DNA of 64,000 bases, taken from NCBI GenBank assembly GCA_024196135.1, contig JAMQCK010000002.1:1-64000 (forward strand), in the 5' to 3' direction. Shown in pieces: positions 23,211 to 33,810 of this stretch (position 1 is its first letter; each line of letters begins with the position of its first letter). The translations under genes and the position numbers were made by a program. Source of the stretch: Pleurotus ostreatus/Saccharomyces cerevisiae fusant (taxonomy: Eukaryota > Opisthokonta). The notes beneath the pieces are model-generated. The model made no database searches. It saw only the letters and a list, made by a program, of their open reading frames with translations, and was not told where the DNA came from.

Positions 23211-23413
23211 ACGTAGACTCGAGGTTGATTCTGGATAACGGGGCTACAGTGGTATCTTTATCTATTTATGTGGGTATATATTATCCGATACAAACGCGTC
23301 TAGTCTGGTCAGTATTACAGGGTCCAGATCGTATAGCATCAGTCCAACGTCGTGAGTGGGCACCGTGACTCGTCAGGTTCATCTGCGAGTGCACTCAGGA
23401 GGGAGCAGGAGGC

Positions 23414-24848
23414 TCAAAGATGTTCGAACACGCTCGCAGCCAAAGGCGCCGCGTAGATATAGGCGTTCAACGCCTGCACGCATTCCGCAAGGCCCAGCCC
23501 GAGCGTCTTGCGGACATGGTCGACGATGCACACGACGTGCTCGGCGATCATCTTCTCTCGCGCGCTGGCGTCCAGAGTCGTGAAGAGCATGGTAGAGGTC
23601 ATGGGGTTAGGCGTCGGAAGCTGCGAGACGCGTGTCAATGCACAGGCGATTGCACACCAGCGTTGTGTCAAACATACCAGAAACTGGGCGAGCGTGCCAC
23701 CGATAGTGATGGGGTCGCGGATGAGCTCGTACATGGGCACTCGCATCTGAGACGGCGATGACTGCAGGCATGACTTCATCGCGGCGAAACGCTGGACTGC
23801 GAGAGGCAGCAGTCCGGTCAAACCGCACGGCAGGTCGCAATTGGGTCGGGTCCGGGACAAGACGTGCATGTAGGGAGTCAACTATGGGGTCATGAGTACG
23901 ATACAACATCCTTCAGATGGGAAAACTCACTGCGCAGTCATTGCTCAGCGCAGCTAGAAACAGCAGCTTGTATGGACCGGGCCCACCAGAGGGAAGCTTT
24001 GCGAGCACTCGTCGGACATTGACTTCTAGATAGTTCCAGCAGACACGAGACTGAAGCTCCGTGACCGACAACGGGTTGCTGTATTCCACGTCAAGGAATC
24101 CCGCGCGCATTGCCACCCATTCCGCCGAGGCAATCCAGTTGCCTCTGCCAGACTCAGGGCCTTCCGCGTCTGCTTGATGCTGCGCCCTCACCGTACACGC
24201 CTCATGACGTGCGTAGAACGCGTCCCAAAAGGCGCCAAGCTGCTTGCAAAAGCTATAGGTGAGGTCGGCGTGAGTGAGTAGCTTGCAGAGCGAGGCGGTG
24301 GAGTCGTACAGAACGTGGCCATCAAACGCCAGCCAGAGACGCGACCATGTGAGCGCTGGCGCGAGATAGCGGTCAACTGTATCGTACGCTTGGTCCTCGG
24401 ATGAAGCAACAGCAGAGTGAGGGTGACCCTCCTGAGCGACAGGTCCGAAATTGGCGCGCAGGAGCAAGGCAGCGAAGGCGAAGAAGCCTTCGCATCCCGG
24501 CAAGGCATAACGAGGAGGTGGCAATGGCGAAGGATGAGTCCGCGGCCTCGGCGACACCGGGGAAGACCTTTTCGGGCTTGATTCGCATGGCATCGGCGGT
24601 GGCTGAATCACTTGCGGCTTGGGTGGCTGACCGGCAAGGTGAATTTGCCTCGATTTCCTGCGCGACCGTCTTATTGAAGCCTCAGGCGGCCATCGACAGA
24701 CGGGCTGAGTGGGCGCAACAAACGCCAGCGTTTGTTCTCTCCCTACTCTAGTCTGTGCCCTCTTCGCCATGTCTTCAGGCCAGCGAGCCGAATCGGTGCG
24801 CCTCGGGGTGCGACTGCGAGGAGGCTGCTGTTTCTCCATGCCGCCCAT
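23414..24848 (-). CDS. Unrecognised helical protein
   Basis: Three exons (23931-24848, 23678-23881, 23414-23620; introns GT-AG and frame-closing) give 442 residues. The first 140 residues are basic and Pro-rich without predicted structure. The remainder is hydrophobic-patterned and helical, with FFAFAALLLRANFG, TWSRLWLAFDGHVLYDSTASL, EWVAMRAGFLDVEYS and a C-terminal helix pair ending APLAASVFEHL. Cysteines are scattered, with no zinc pattern, signal peptide or clear membrane segment. I do not recognise the family; similar lineage-specific proteins are common in mushrooms. The start is the first in-frame ATG and could lie elsewhere. Confidence 0.6.
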
Positions 24849-25353
24849 TATGCGATAGCTGATGTCTGCCGTGAGGAGAGGGTGGGGTGAAGGGAAGAGT
24901 CAAGGTGGATCATCGTACTGCTGGACCCTCTCTTGCTACAACATTCGATGAAGGCCACAGCTGGTCCGAACACAATGACCAAGGGTCCTGGCACAAAGAC
25001 GCGTGTCGTCGGAGTCACATTCAATTTCGAACCATCTGCAAAGGCGACCGTAGTTCTTGTTCTGAAATTGCGAAGCAAGAGCCCGACATCCCAGCTGTAA
25101 ATATGATTGCTTTGAGAAACGAGGGTGAGGTCGCGAGCAAGGTTGTGTTCAGGCGCGTGACGCAACCGTGTTCAATCGGAATGTTCCGAGCAGGTTCTCT
25201 GTCGTTCACTGTTCACTATTCGCCCATAAGGATAGGATCCGGCAAAGCATATGATACAGTATAATAACACAAGGCGAACAAGCGCATGTATGTAGGATGC
25301 TTTCAAGTTTACATGGGAAAAACTGAATAAAAGATGGCAGGCGTGTGGCAAAC
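24849..25353. other. Intergenic region with one doubtful ORF
   Basis: A minus-strand ORF at 24848-25165 (105 codons) has protein-like composition (LLLRNFRTRTTVAFADGS, PGPLVIVFGPAVAFIECC) but ends exactly where the next gene's ATG begins and has no recognised family. It could be a small gene or decayed sequence; I do not call it. Confidence 0.3.
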
Positions 25354-27760
25354 TCAGGTTTGCTCGCGCCAGGTATCTGCAAGGGTCACCGAAGGCTGCC
25401 CTGTAGATTCACCTTCCTTTGAACCGCCACCTAGAGTAACCAAGCCGGCTTCGCTCGCTTGAAGCAGGTAGGCGGCATAGTCCGAGACGCCCGCCTTTTT
25501 GAACACAGCAGGATCGCGGTTACGAAGTATCCCGCCGATGACACTGCAATTGGACCGCAGATACCCAGCGCGTATCTGTGCACGAAGCAGCTGGACCAGC
25601 GGCCTGAAGTGAGGCGGAACGTCGGGATCCACCACATCGGGGAGCGCACGAAGTTGTGCGACGTACTGCGGCGCTAGAGACACCCACGCGTTCGTGTCTT
25701 CGCCGCCAAGGTCAAGTACTCCAGCTGCTGCTGCGAGCGCGCAGTAGCCTTGGAAGTCCCTCACTCCCGACTGCTTGTATAGCTGGCTGTTTGCCCGAAG
25801 CAAACGAAGCGAGACCTCGTGCGGGCGTGGTCGCACGTTGCCGGCCTCGAGCAAGATGAGCATGACATTGATGAGAATGTCGAACTGCTTGGCCGCCGCG
25901 GAGGACGTAGATGGATTTGGTATGCTGGTTGGGGTAGAGATTGTAGGAGACGAGAGATCGGGCGGTGTTCTCGAACTCGCACTAAGCGATTCGGACGAGG
26001 GCTGCAGGAGCGTTGCCGCAAAGGTCGCTGTGTCCTTTGCCAAGGGTGTATCCTGTCCAGCCGAAGCTCCAGCCTGCATGGGTGAAGGCTGCACCCCTGC
26101 AGCGCTTTCATCTAGGTAGTCGCTGGACAGCGCAACCCATGCGTTTTCTCCCGTTTCAGCACCGCCAACGGAGACTATGCCTGCTGCAGCTGCAGCCCCA
26201 ACATAATCACCGAATCGCTCGTAGCCCGCTTTCGTGTAGAAGTGTCGGTCAATGGCCATGAGATTGACATTGACGAGAGCACGACGAGGGCGTGTCTGAC
26301 CGTGGAGGTGAAGGGATCTTAAGACGTCGACGAGGCATGAGAATACGTTTTCACGAGCCGGAGGGTTCGACGGAGCTATTGGCGGGACAAGTTGTCCGGT
26401 CGACGAATCCGACAGGGTGCTGACCGACGACGTTGAAGAAAGTGTCGAATCTGAAGACGATTGCGCAGTAGATGCGCGTCCATCGGCTGGAGAGGGGTCG
26501 TTCCCTGCTGCCGAAGGTGGCGCGGAAGATTGGTCGCCTGACGATACGCTCGTAGCATCACTATTCGACGACGCCACGCTGATGATCGCACTGCTTTCAT
26601 CTGCTAGGGTAATCCAAGCCGAGGTCTGAGAGCCCCCGATTGCGACGACGCCTTCCGCGACAGCGGCAGCAGCATATTCTTTGAAACTCGAAACTCCAGC
26701 TAATTCGAAAGCTTTGGTTTCTTTGGCTCGAAGAGCGATGCCCACAGTCGAGCGGATTGGTCGATGCTCGCCCCTCTCATGGAGGCTACGCAACGCGGCG
26801 ATGAGGGGTGCAAATTTGACGGATACGTCCGAGGAGGAATGTGGTGATGTAACTGTGGGTTCAGCGGAGGGTGGCGACGAAAGCTTCGTCGCCTCAACCG
26901 CTATCCCTGAGTCTTGCGAAGGTCGCGTATCTTTTGGCATTGGTGGCGGGCCAGGCAGGCCAGGACTCGACATGCGCTGCGTGTGGACTGGTGTCACGAC
27001 GTCGTCGCTTGAAGAGGGCGGCTTCGTGGCGGAAGGAGGCAGCTCGTCTTTTGTCAATTTCTGCGGCTTGGCTGCACCGGATATTTGAGTGCTAGACGAC
27101 GTCAAAGTCCTGTTGGACGGCGCAGGCGGAAGTGCGGGACGTAATGGCGCAGAGGCTTGCGCTGAGGGTCGCCGAAGGTGATCCAGGGATGAGCTCGTAA
27201 GCCCAAGGACTTGCGTATTCCAATCGACGTGAGTAGACACTTGTTGAAGCAGGCTCTTGTGAGGACCCGGCGTCGAGTGACAGATCAAGACGACGTTGTA
27301 CATTCGCCTTCGAAGTATGGATGCCACATAAGCGAAGTCTCGATCACCGGAGATGAGAACGATGGTGGCCGGCGCAGGGTGGTCCAAAGCGAAGACCAAC
27401 ATATCCGCTGCAATGAGTTAGCCGCGCAAATCAGCATGATGAAGCATTAAAACGCACTCTGTAACATCTGGTCTACTACGTCCTTTTGCCCATTGTGGGG
27501 ACAGTCCACGAGGGCGACCCCGGTTGACTGCAGCTCTGATCGCATGCTCGCTGGGACGGCGCATTGTTGCAGATCAAGGTAGGCGTTGAAGCTCGCTATT
27601 GGACCGTGCGCAAGAGCGACTCGCTCGATGTTCTTCGCCACATCGAAGCCGGAGCAACCCGACATGAACTGACAGTTCTCTGCATGCCCGCCTGAGTTCT
27701 CGGCTCCAGACTATAGATGAGAAGCTCACCATAGTCCCAGAATATCCCCACGGAAGGCAT
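25354..27760 (-). CDS. NYN4: NYN-domain RNase with four LOTUS/OST-HTH-like modules
   Basis: Three exons (27730-27760, 27458-27679, 25354-27407) give 768 residues. The NYN domain reads MPSVGIFWDY-ENCQFMSGCSGFDVAKNIER, FNAYLDLQQC, STGVALVDCPHNGQKDVVDQM, FALDHPAPATIVLISGDRDFAYV, with the acidic residues intact. Modules start near residues 283, 440, 593 and 685. The last two are only 92 residues apart, joined by a linker ending DPDVPPHF, almost the same spacing and linker as in NYN2 (94 residues, DPSLPPQF), so the two genes share this terminal pair by descent. Linkers are Ser/Thr/Pro-rich. Both NYN introns sit at the family positions. Confidence 0.87.
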
Positions 27761-28279
27761 GATGAGAGGTAGAACAAAGGGACGAGTAGGCTGCAACCAG
27801 CCACACCTCACGGTCACTGGCAAGTTACGCTGCGCTGCATTTCGGGGGCGGCTTTACTCCTGATCAAATGAAACGGGCCTCTCAATCGGCGGAGCGTTCT
27901 GACTCGGAACCGAACGAGAGACGGAGTACTAGGATTAGGAAGATTTAAAGCAGTTGCTGTGTCCTTGTATTGAGAGACGGGACGCGTTCCGACATGGGCG
28001 TAGGTCAGACCAGTCAATCATGGGGAGCACTTGGGGAGCACTGAGAGAGGTTCAAGGCGTCCCACGACGTGCCGAACTCGGCCCCCTCTATCCACGTGAA
28101 AGAAAGGTGATAGTCACGTGGATCAATGTTCGATGACTTCAATTCAGCTACGCACGCATAATTACGGTCCCGTACGATGGAAGCTATCATGTTGTAAGTG
28201 TGAGGACAGATACATAGTCCTTAAGTCGTAGAGAAGAGTGACTATTACGTCCGTCCATTAGAGCATTCGTAAACAAGGA
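27761..28279. other. Intergenic region between NYN4 and NYN5
   Basis: NYN4 promoter and NYN5 3' region, same orientation. Only short ORFs, no recognisable gene. Confidence 0.4.
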
Positions 28280-30635
28280 CTAGTAAGTGTCTGCGAGGGC
28301 AATCCAGGTGTCGCCGTCAACACCTCCAAGCTTGACGATACCCGCATTGTAAGCTGCCACAGAGTAATCCTTGAAGCGCGTCATCCCGACTCTGCGGTAG
28401 AGCTGTGGATCGATAGCGAGCATCCTGACGTTGACTTCCGAGCGCGTTGGGCGAGGATATCCAGCGTTCTTGTAGTACAGTAGGGCGTCTATCAAAGGCG
28501 AAAAGACGTGCCCGTAAGGCGCAATATCTGTAGAGCGAGGCTGTGGCGTAGACGCAGGATCTTTTGGCCGCTTTCCTGTATCTGGAAGCATCGTCACAAA
28601 CTTTCGCGCAACAGGAAAAAAATCGGAAAATATTCACCAATATCATCCACACCATATGCAGCTGCTAGGCGAACTTTGCCGGAGCCATTCGCTTCGACTA
28701 TGCCAGCCTCTTTCGCAAGCCTTATGTACTCCGAGGCGCAGAAGACTCCAGCTTTGCGAAGTGCCCAAGGATCTTTGTCCACTACAGAGCGAACGAGATT
28801 GCTCTCAGAAAGACCTGCAAGTCCCATTGAAGAACGCTCTCGAAGGACTTCCAGAAGTGATGAAAACTGATTCGCAGCCGTACCGGATGCTGCATGCTGT
28901 GCACTCTGTGACCCGCTGCACAGCGCCGCCGCAACCGAAGGCGCCGTAGCTACAGGCCCCTGATAACCTACCGCGTTCTCGAGCGACACCGGCGCATGAT
29001 CGGGCTCCGCTAGTGCGATCCACGCATCCGCTTGTCCGCCCATCTCCACAACGCCAGCGGCCTCTGCTGCAGCAGAGTATTCCTCGAACCAGGCAACGCC
29101 CGCCTTCTTGTACACCTCGGGGTCCTGCAGCACGAGGTTCATGCTGACGAGCGAGCGACGTGGGCGTAGATCGCCCATCTGCCTGAGAGCGCGTAAAAGA
29201 CGTACGAGGGGCTTGAAGGCGGTGGGAGGGAGCTGCGGGACATGCATGTCGGCCGGAAGAGGCGACGGAAGTCGGTCGGAGAGGGAGTCCGTATCGCTAG
29301 GCAATACGATGCTCTCCTGCGCACTCTTCGGGGCGCAGAGATGCATGCGGCTGGTCTCCTTGAGTGCGACCCACGCGTTCGCCCCCGTGCCGCCCACGTC
29401 GACGAGGTCGGCAGCCTCTGCTTTGCAGATGTACTGCTTGAAGTGCCGGACTCCCGCCTTCGCGTACACCGCCTTGTCGCCAAGGGGCATGACGAGGCCT
29501 AGATGAGTACGCAGGGGACGCGCTACGCCCATATCCTGCAACGCGCGTAGGGTGCGGACCAGAGGTTCGAAGCAGGAAGGACCAGTCGTCGACGTCGTCA
29601 TGGCCAGGCTTCCCGACCTCCGTACGACGGTCTGGCACGACGACGCCTCCGTGGTCGGATTGCATGGCCCCACAGCCGCCATCGTCGACGCGGTTTGAGT
29701 TGATGGCATGCGAAGAGACGGATACACCAGAGGAATGGGCTGGAACGCATCGCGGAGAGCTTCCAAGGGTCGCAAGCCCGAAATCTCGACGCATATGTCC
29801 TTAGATGTCGCTTGGAGGGTCCTGTCATCGGACTTCGCCAGCTCCACCGTGTCGATCTCTGGGCTGGTCGGAGGAGAGGTGCTCGAGGGCTCCTCGAACG
29901 AGTCCAATGAAGCGGTGGTCGTCGCCGGACTCGTGCTGCCCCGAGAGGCAGTTGAGTGCCGGTAGCTCGACGGGGTCGTTGGCTCGGATCGTGCTGGACC
30001 GGAGGGGGAAGACGACTCCGAGGAGATCGACGAAACGCGCCATCGGCGGACTGCGACGGCTCCAGTCTTCAGTCCCAGGATCTCGGTGTTCCAGTCGATC
30101 CGCTGGCCCACTTGCCATAGCAGACTCTTGTGCGGCCCAGGGTACGCGTGGCAGATAAGCACCACGTTGTACCGCCTGCGTCGTAGCAAAGAGACTGCGT
30201 AGGCGAAGTCGCGGTCTCCAGTAATGAGGATGATGGTGGCGGGAGAGGGATGGTCGATAGCGTACGCCATAGCATCGCCTGCATACCTATCAGGCTCTAC
30301 CGACAGCCAGACATTGAGAACGCACCTTGCAGCATGTGATCCACGACGTCCTTCAGCCCATTATGTGGGCAGTCCACCAGCGTCACACCGCTCGACTGCA
30401 ATTCGGAACGAAAGGCGGGTGGCAGGTTGTGGTGCTGCATGTCCAGGTATGCGTTGAACGTGGTCACTACTCCATGTTCAAGCGCGACTTGCTCGATGTT
30501 GCGAGCGATCTCGAAGCCTGACCGACCAGCCGTATACTGGCAATTTTCTACAGAACACGAATCAGTGTCGCACTGAGCCCTTCAGACATGAACAGCGCGC
30601 TCACCGTAATCCCAGAAAATGCCAACACTTGCCAT
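28280..30635 (-). CDS. NYN5: NYN-domain RNase with four LOTUS/OST-HTH-like modules
   Basis: Four exons (30605-30635, 30326-30547, 28638-30278, 28280-28581) give 731 residues. The NYN domain reads MASVGIFWDY-ENCQYTAGRSGFEIARNIEQ, FNAYLDMQ, SSGVTLVDCPHNGLKDVVDHM, YAIDHPSPATIILITGDRDFAYAV; the acidic residues are intact. Three modules follow in exon 3 (starting FEPLVRTL, FKPLVRLL, FSSLLEVL) and a fourth (FSPLIDAL to GDTWIAL, residues about 658-727) is added by an extra last exon across the intron 28582-28637. The third module has lost its GG-W ending (EANGSGKVRLAA) and looks degenerate. Without the last splice the gene would stop in intron sequence, so the intron call matters. Confidence 0.85.
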
Positions 30636-31196
30636 GGCTATGGGTAACGACTTGGTTGCGGTCAAGCTGCAGGAGGGAACCAGGCGCCCAACACGCGCAG
30701 TGGAATCGGGACAAGCTACGCGAGGCTCGCGCGTGTAGAGTGGTGAAACTTGTCATCGTCGAGGCTTCGCTGTCCTTCTGACCTGCTTCGAAAGCCGGAT
30801 CAACGACTTCACGAACAAGATCCCGATGGCCGTGGCTCGGTGCAAAGACCTATAAGTATAGACATTACTTGACGCTTGACGGATCCGGGAACCGAAAGAT
30901 ACTCAAAACTTGCTCTGGACGATTGGAAAGGCAGTCCTTGGTCTCTTCCTTTTGATGACCGTGTCCATCAGCGCACGGCAGGACAGACGGTTACCTAGCT
31001 GATGTGAGCTCGACACACCGCGCTCCTCGTCTGAATCTGGAAGGTTCCTGCTCGAGACGATGGGAGAAGGCCAACCCTACGGACAAAGAACGTCTCAAAC
31101 CTGCTCCAGCTCGCAGCAAGTCATGAAGTCCTGAAGATTACATTCGGTTGAGCGAAGCAGATACAGCAAAGATACATGGCCAACGATAGACAGGCC
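30636..31196. other. Intergenic region between NYN5 and NYN6
   Basis: NYN5 promoter and NYN6 3' region. No ORF of note, no RNA gene or repeat recognised. Confidence 0.45.
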
Positions 31197-32975
31197 TCAC
31201 ACCTGAACGGCCCAATCCAACGTAATCCACGCCCCACCATCCTTCCCCCCCGTCCTGACCAGCCCCGCACCGACCGCCAAGTTCACGTACTCCGCAAAGG
31301 TGCTTACACCCGCGCTCTTGTACACCTCCCGCCCGAGCCGCAGGCCCACGCTTGAGCGCAGCGGTCGATCCGACCCCGACCTGCGGAGGTCATCTAGGAC
31401 ATTCACCAAGGTTCGGAAGGGAGGAGTGATCGTTGGTGCGGGGTGTGAGGCCCTGTATCGTTCGCGGGCTTGTTTCCAGGGTTCTACGGCGGCAGCTGGC
31501 TGGTATGCACGATATGTACGGTCCCTTTGGGGAGATGTGGGCGGTGAATGGAACGGACTCTGAGGTCGCGTATAGTACGACGACGCGTATGCACGACTGC
31601 AGTATGGGGAAGGAGAACGATAGTCGGATGTCGAAACTGAGCTATACGGCGAGAGAGGACGATGGTACGGCGAGGGAGATGAAGGAGCCGATGAGTATCC
31701 TGACGGAGAAGGTGGATAGCCCGGCGGGGAAGGGGGACGATGGTCGGGCATCCGTCTAGCCGGCCTCGCATTGGAGTAATTGCCCCCCTCTTTCCTGTCG
31801 GCGATGCCTCCATACTCAACAGTGAGCGCAATCCATGCAGCGGCATGTAATCCTCCCAAGACAACGACACCAGCAGCCTCCGCGGCAGCGGAATACTCCT
31901 TGAACCCAGCAACATTGGCTTGAGCATAGACCCTCGGGTGACCGGTAATGAGTTCGCTGCCTACGAGAGAGCGACGAGGGTACGGATCATTGGACCGAAG
32001 ATGCGCTTGAAGGACCCGGATTAGAGGTTGGAAGAGGGCGACCTTAGCCGTTGGGCTCGACTGAGTCGCAATAGAGCTTGGCAAAGGATGAGGAGCAGGA
32101 GCGGGCGAACGCCCACGAGTCGGCACTGGCGATGAGTATTCTGGATGGACCGAGTTGACGTCCGCCTCAGGGCTACCACTGGCAGCATCTGAGCGCTCTC
32201 CCGTAATCGGCGAGGACGACACGGGGATCGACGGGTATTCTTTGGGCGCAGCCTTTTCAGGTGCTTCCTCAGGCGTAGCTACTTCTCCAGGGATTACTTG
32301 CGTGACGGACTTCGATGGCGCTGTCAGCAGCTTCTTCTTTGCGGGCAAGATAGCCTTGTCCTCTTCGTCCATCTTCAGGATTGTCTGGTTCCAGTCCACG
32401 CATTCCGAGACTTGGGCAGCCAAACTTCTGTGCGGACCTGGCCGAGCATGGCAAACAAGAACCACATTATGGCCCCTTTGCCGCAAAATCGACGCAGTAT
32501 AGGCGAAGTCCCGATCACCAGAGACGAGCACGATCGTCGAGGGCGCAGGTTCGCTGAGCGCGAAGACGAGCATGTCGGCTACGAGGAGATCGGGTATGGG
32601 AGAGTCGAAGTTTACAGAAATTATCGTCAGCACATGTGGCAAAGGGGCGAAAGCACATAGCGCACTGAGAAGCATTAGATCCACCACATTCTTCTGCCCA
32701 TTATGCGGGCAGTCCACCAACGTCACACCGCTAGACTGCAGTTCGGACCGCAGAGTAGCAGGAGTGGCGCACTGCTGGACGTCCAGGTACGCGTTGAATG
32801 CCCGGACCATCCCGTGGCATCGGGCTTGCTCTTCTATACTTCTGGCGATGTCGAAGCCGCTACGGCCAGCGGTATATTGGCAGTTCTCTGCAGAAAGCGC
32901 GTCAACGACGAGGGACGACGCGCCGAAAGATTCCGGGAACGCACCATAGTCCCAGAATATGCCGACCGCGCCCAT
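31197..32975 (-). CDS. NYN6: NYN-domain RNase with two LOTUS/OST-HTH-like modules and an S/Y/P-rich linker
   Basis: Three exons (32945-32975, 32666-32887, 31197-32578) give 544 residues. Both introns (57 and 87 nt) are multiples of three and open, so an unspliced ORF also exists; comparison with paralogues shows they are introns. The NYN domain reads MGAVGIFWDY-ENCQYTAGRSGFDIARSIEE, FNAYLDVQQC, SSGVTLVDCPHNGQKNVVDLM, FALSEPAPSTIVLVSGDRDFAYTA, with acidic residues intact. Modules start at FQPLIRVL and FRTLVNVL (C-terminal). Between them lies a linker of about 130 residues dense in Ser, Tyr, Pro and Arg (SPSPYHRPLSPYSS), the kind of sequence that can phase separate or be phosphorylated, which is inference. 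Confidence 0.87.
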   Translation of the reverse strand: MGAVGIFWDYGAFPESFGASSLVVDALSAENCQYTAGRSGFDIARSIEEQARCHGMVRAFNAYLDVQQCATPATLRSELQSSGVTLVDCPHNGQKNVVDLMLLSALCAFAPLPHVLTIISVNFDSPIPDLLVADMLVFALSEPAPSTIVLVSGDRDFAYTASILRQRGHNVVLVCHARPGPHRSLAAQVSECVDWNQTILKMDEEDKAILPAKKKLLTAPSKSVTQVIPGEVATPEEAPEKAAPKEYPSIPVSSSPITGERSDAASGSPEADVNSVHPEYSSPVPTRGRSPAPAPHPLPSSIATQSSPTAKVALFQPLIRVLQAHLRSNDPYPRRSLVGSELITGHPRVYAQANVAGFKEYSAAAEAAGVVVLGGLHAAAWIALTVEYGGIADRKEGGNYSNARPARRMPDHRPPSPPGYPPSPSGYSSAPSSPSPYHRPLSPYSSVSTSDYRSPSPYCSRAYASSYYTRPQSPFHSPPTSPQRDRTYRAYQPAAAVEPWKQARERYRASHPAPTITPPFRTLVNVLDDLRRSGSDRPLRSSVGLRLGREVYKSAGVSTFAEYVNLAVGAGLVRTGGKDGGAWITLDWAVQV

Positions 32976-33269
32976 GGTGGCGAGAGCAAAGGTGGCCAGT
33001 CTCAGTCACAACCGATCGATACATGCCTGAAACCGGCACGCCGCGTGCGTATAGCAAATTCCTACCTTCCGAGTTGCCCATTGTTCGCGTCTTGCGGGTG
33101 AACAAGACCCATACGTGAGAGGGGGACGCGCTTGAGGATGCTGACCGACGCATATTCTAGTCACCCGATCGGTCTTTTCTCGCTGAGGTGAGGACATGGC
33201 GCGCTATATTGCCTGCAATTATATGCCTGCCGGACAAGGCTAGTAGAGTACGGGAAGAGTGCATGGTAA

Positions 33270-33623
33270 TCACTGTATACGATTTCCCAGACGAGAGAGG
33301 TGATAGTTGATCGTAGGCTTGTGTTGCGGCTTTGCTGGAGGCTGTCAAGCTTCCGTTAGTGCTCGGGTACGTCTTCAGAGGTCTTGCAACGCACCATTGT
33401 CCGCATGCACTCAAACAGCATAGTTGCATGGCTCGCACACTCATTCGTGGACATGAGGTCGCCGTGCGCCGCCCAGCAGCCCAACATTGAGTTCAGCTGG
33501 TAGATGCATGGGGTCCGCTGAATTTCTGCATAAACATGTGAGTATCCTACAGCTTTGCTGCATAGTTCAGCCATACTCACTCTTCTTTGGCCTGACCTTG
33601 ATGTTCTTAATGTGAATGGTCAT
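33270..33623 (-). CDS. MRP10: Mitochondrial small ribosomal subunit protein mS37
   Basis: Three small exons (33581-33623, 33395-33525, 33270-33341) give 81 residues. The CHCH-type core NSMLGCWAAHGDLMSTNECASHATMLFECMRTM holds the conserved cysteines of this Mia40-imported ribosomal protein, and the C-terminus KPTINYHLSRLGNRIQ is the characteristic tail that contacts the small subunit. The short basic N-terminus (MTIHIKNIKVRPKK) also fits. It supports mitochondrial translation. The gene is divergent from UBC6, 187 bases apart. Confidence 0.9.
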
Positions 33624-33810
33624 GTTGGCAGATGAGCAGACGACGGCGGCGAGCAAGCGCGACGGAGTTGGGAAGCGGAAATTGCCCGCCACGTGTGTGA
33701 CGATGTCACATGCGCCCGCGGGGAATCCGAGGACAGTGACCACGTCTGCAGCTTGTGTACCACCGTCATCGCCGTCCTCTACCGCTCATTCTTCTCGTCT
33801 TCTCTTCATA

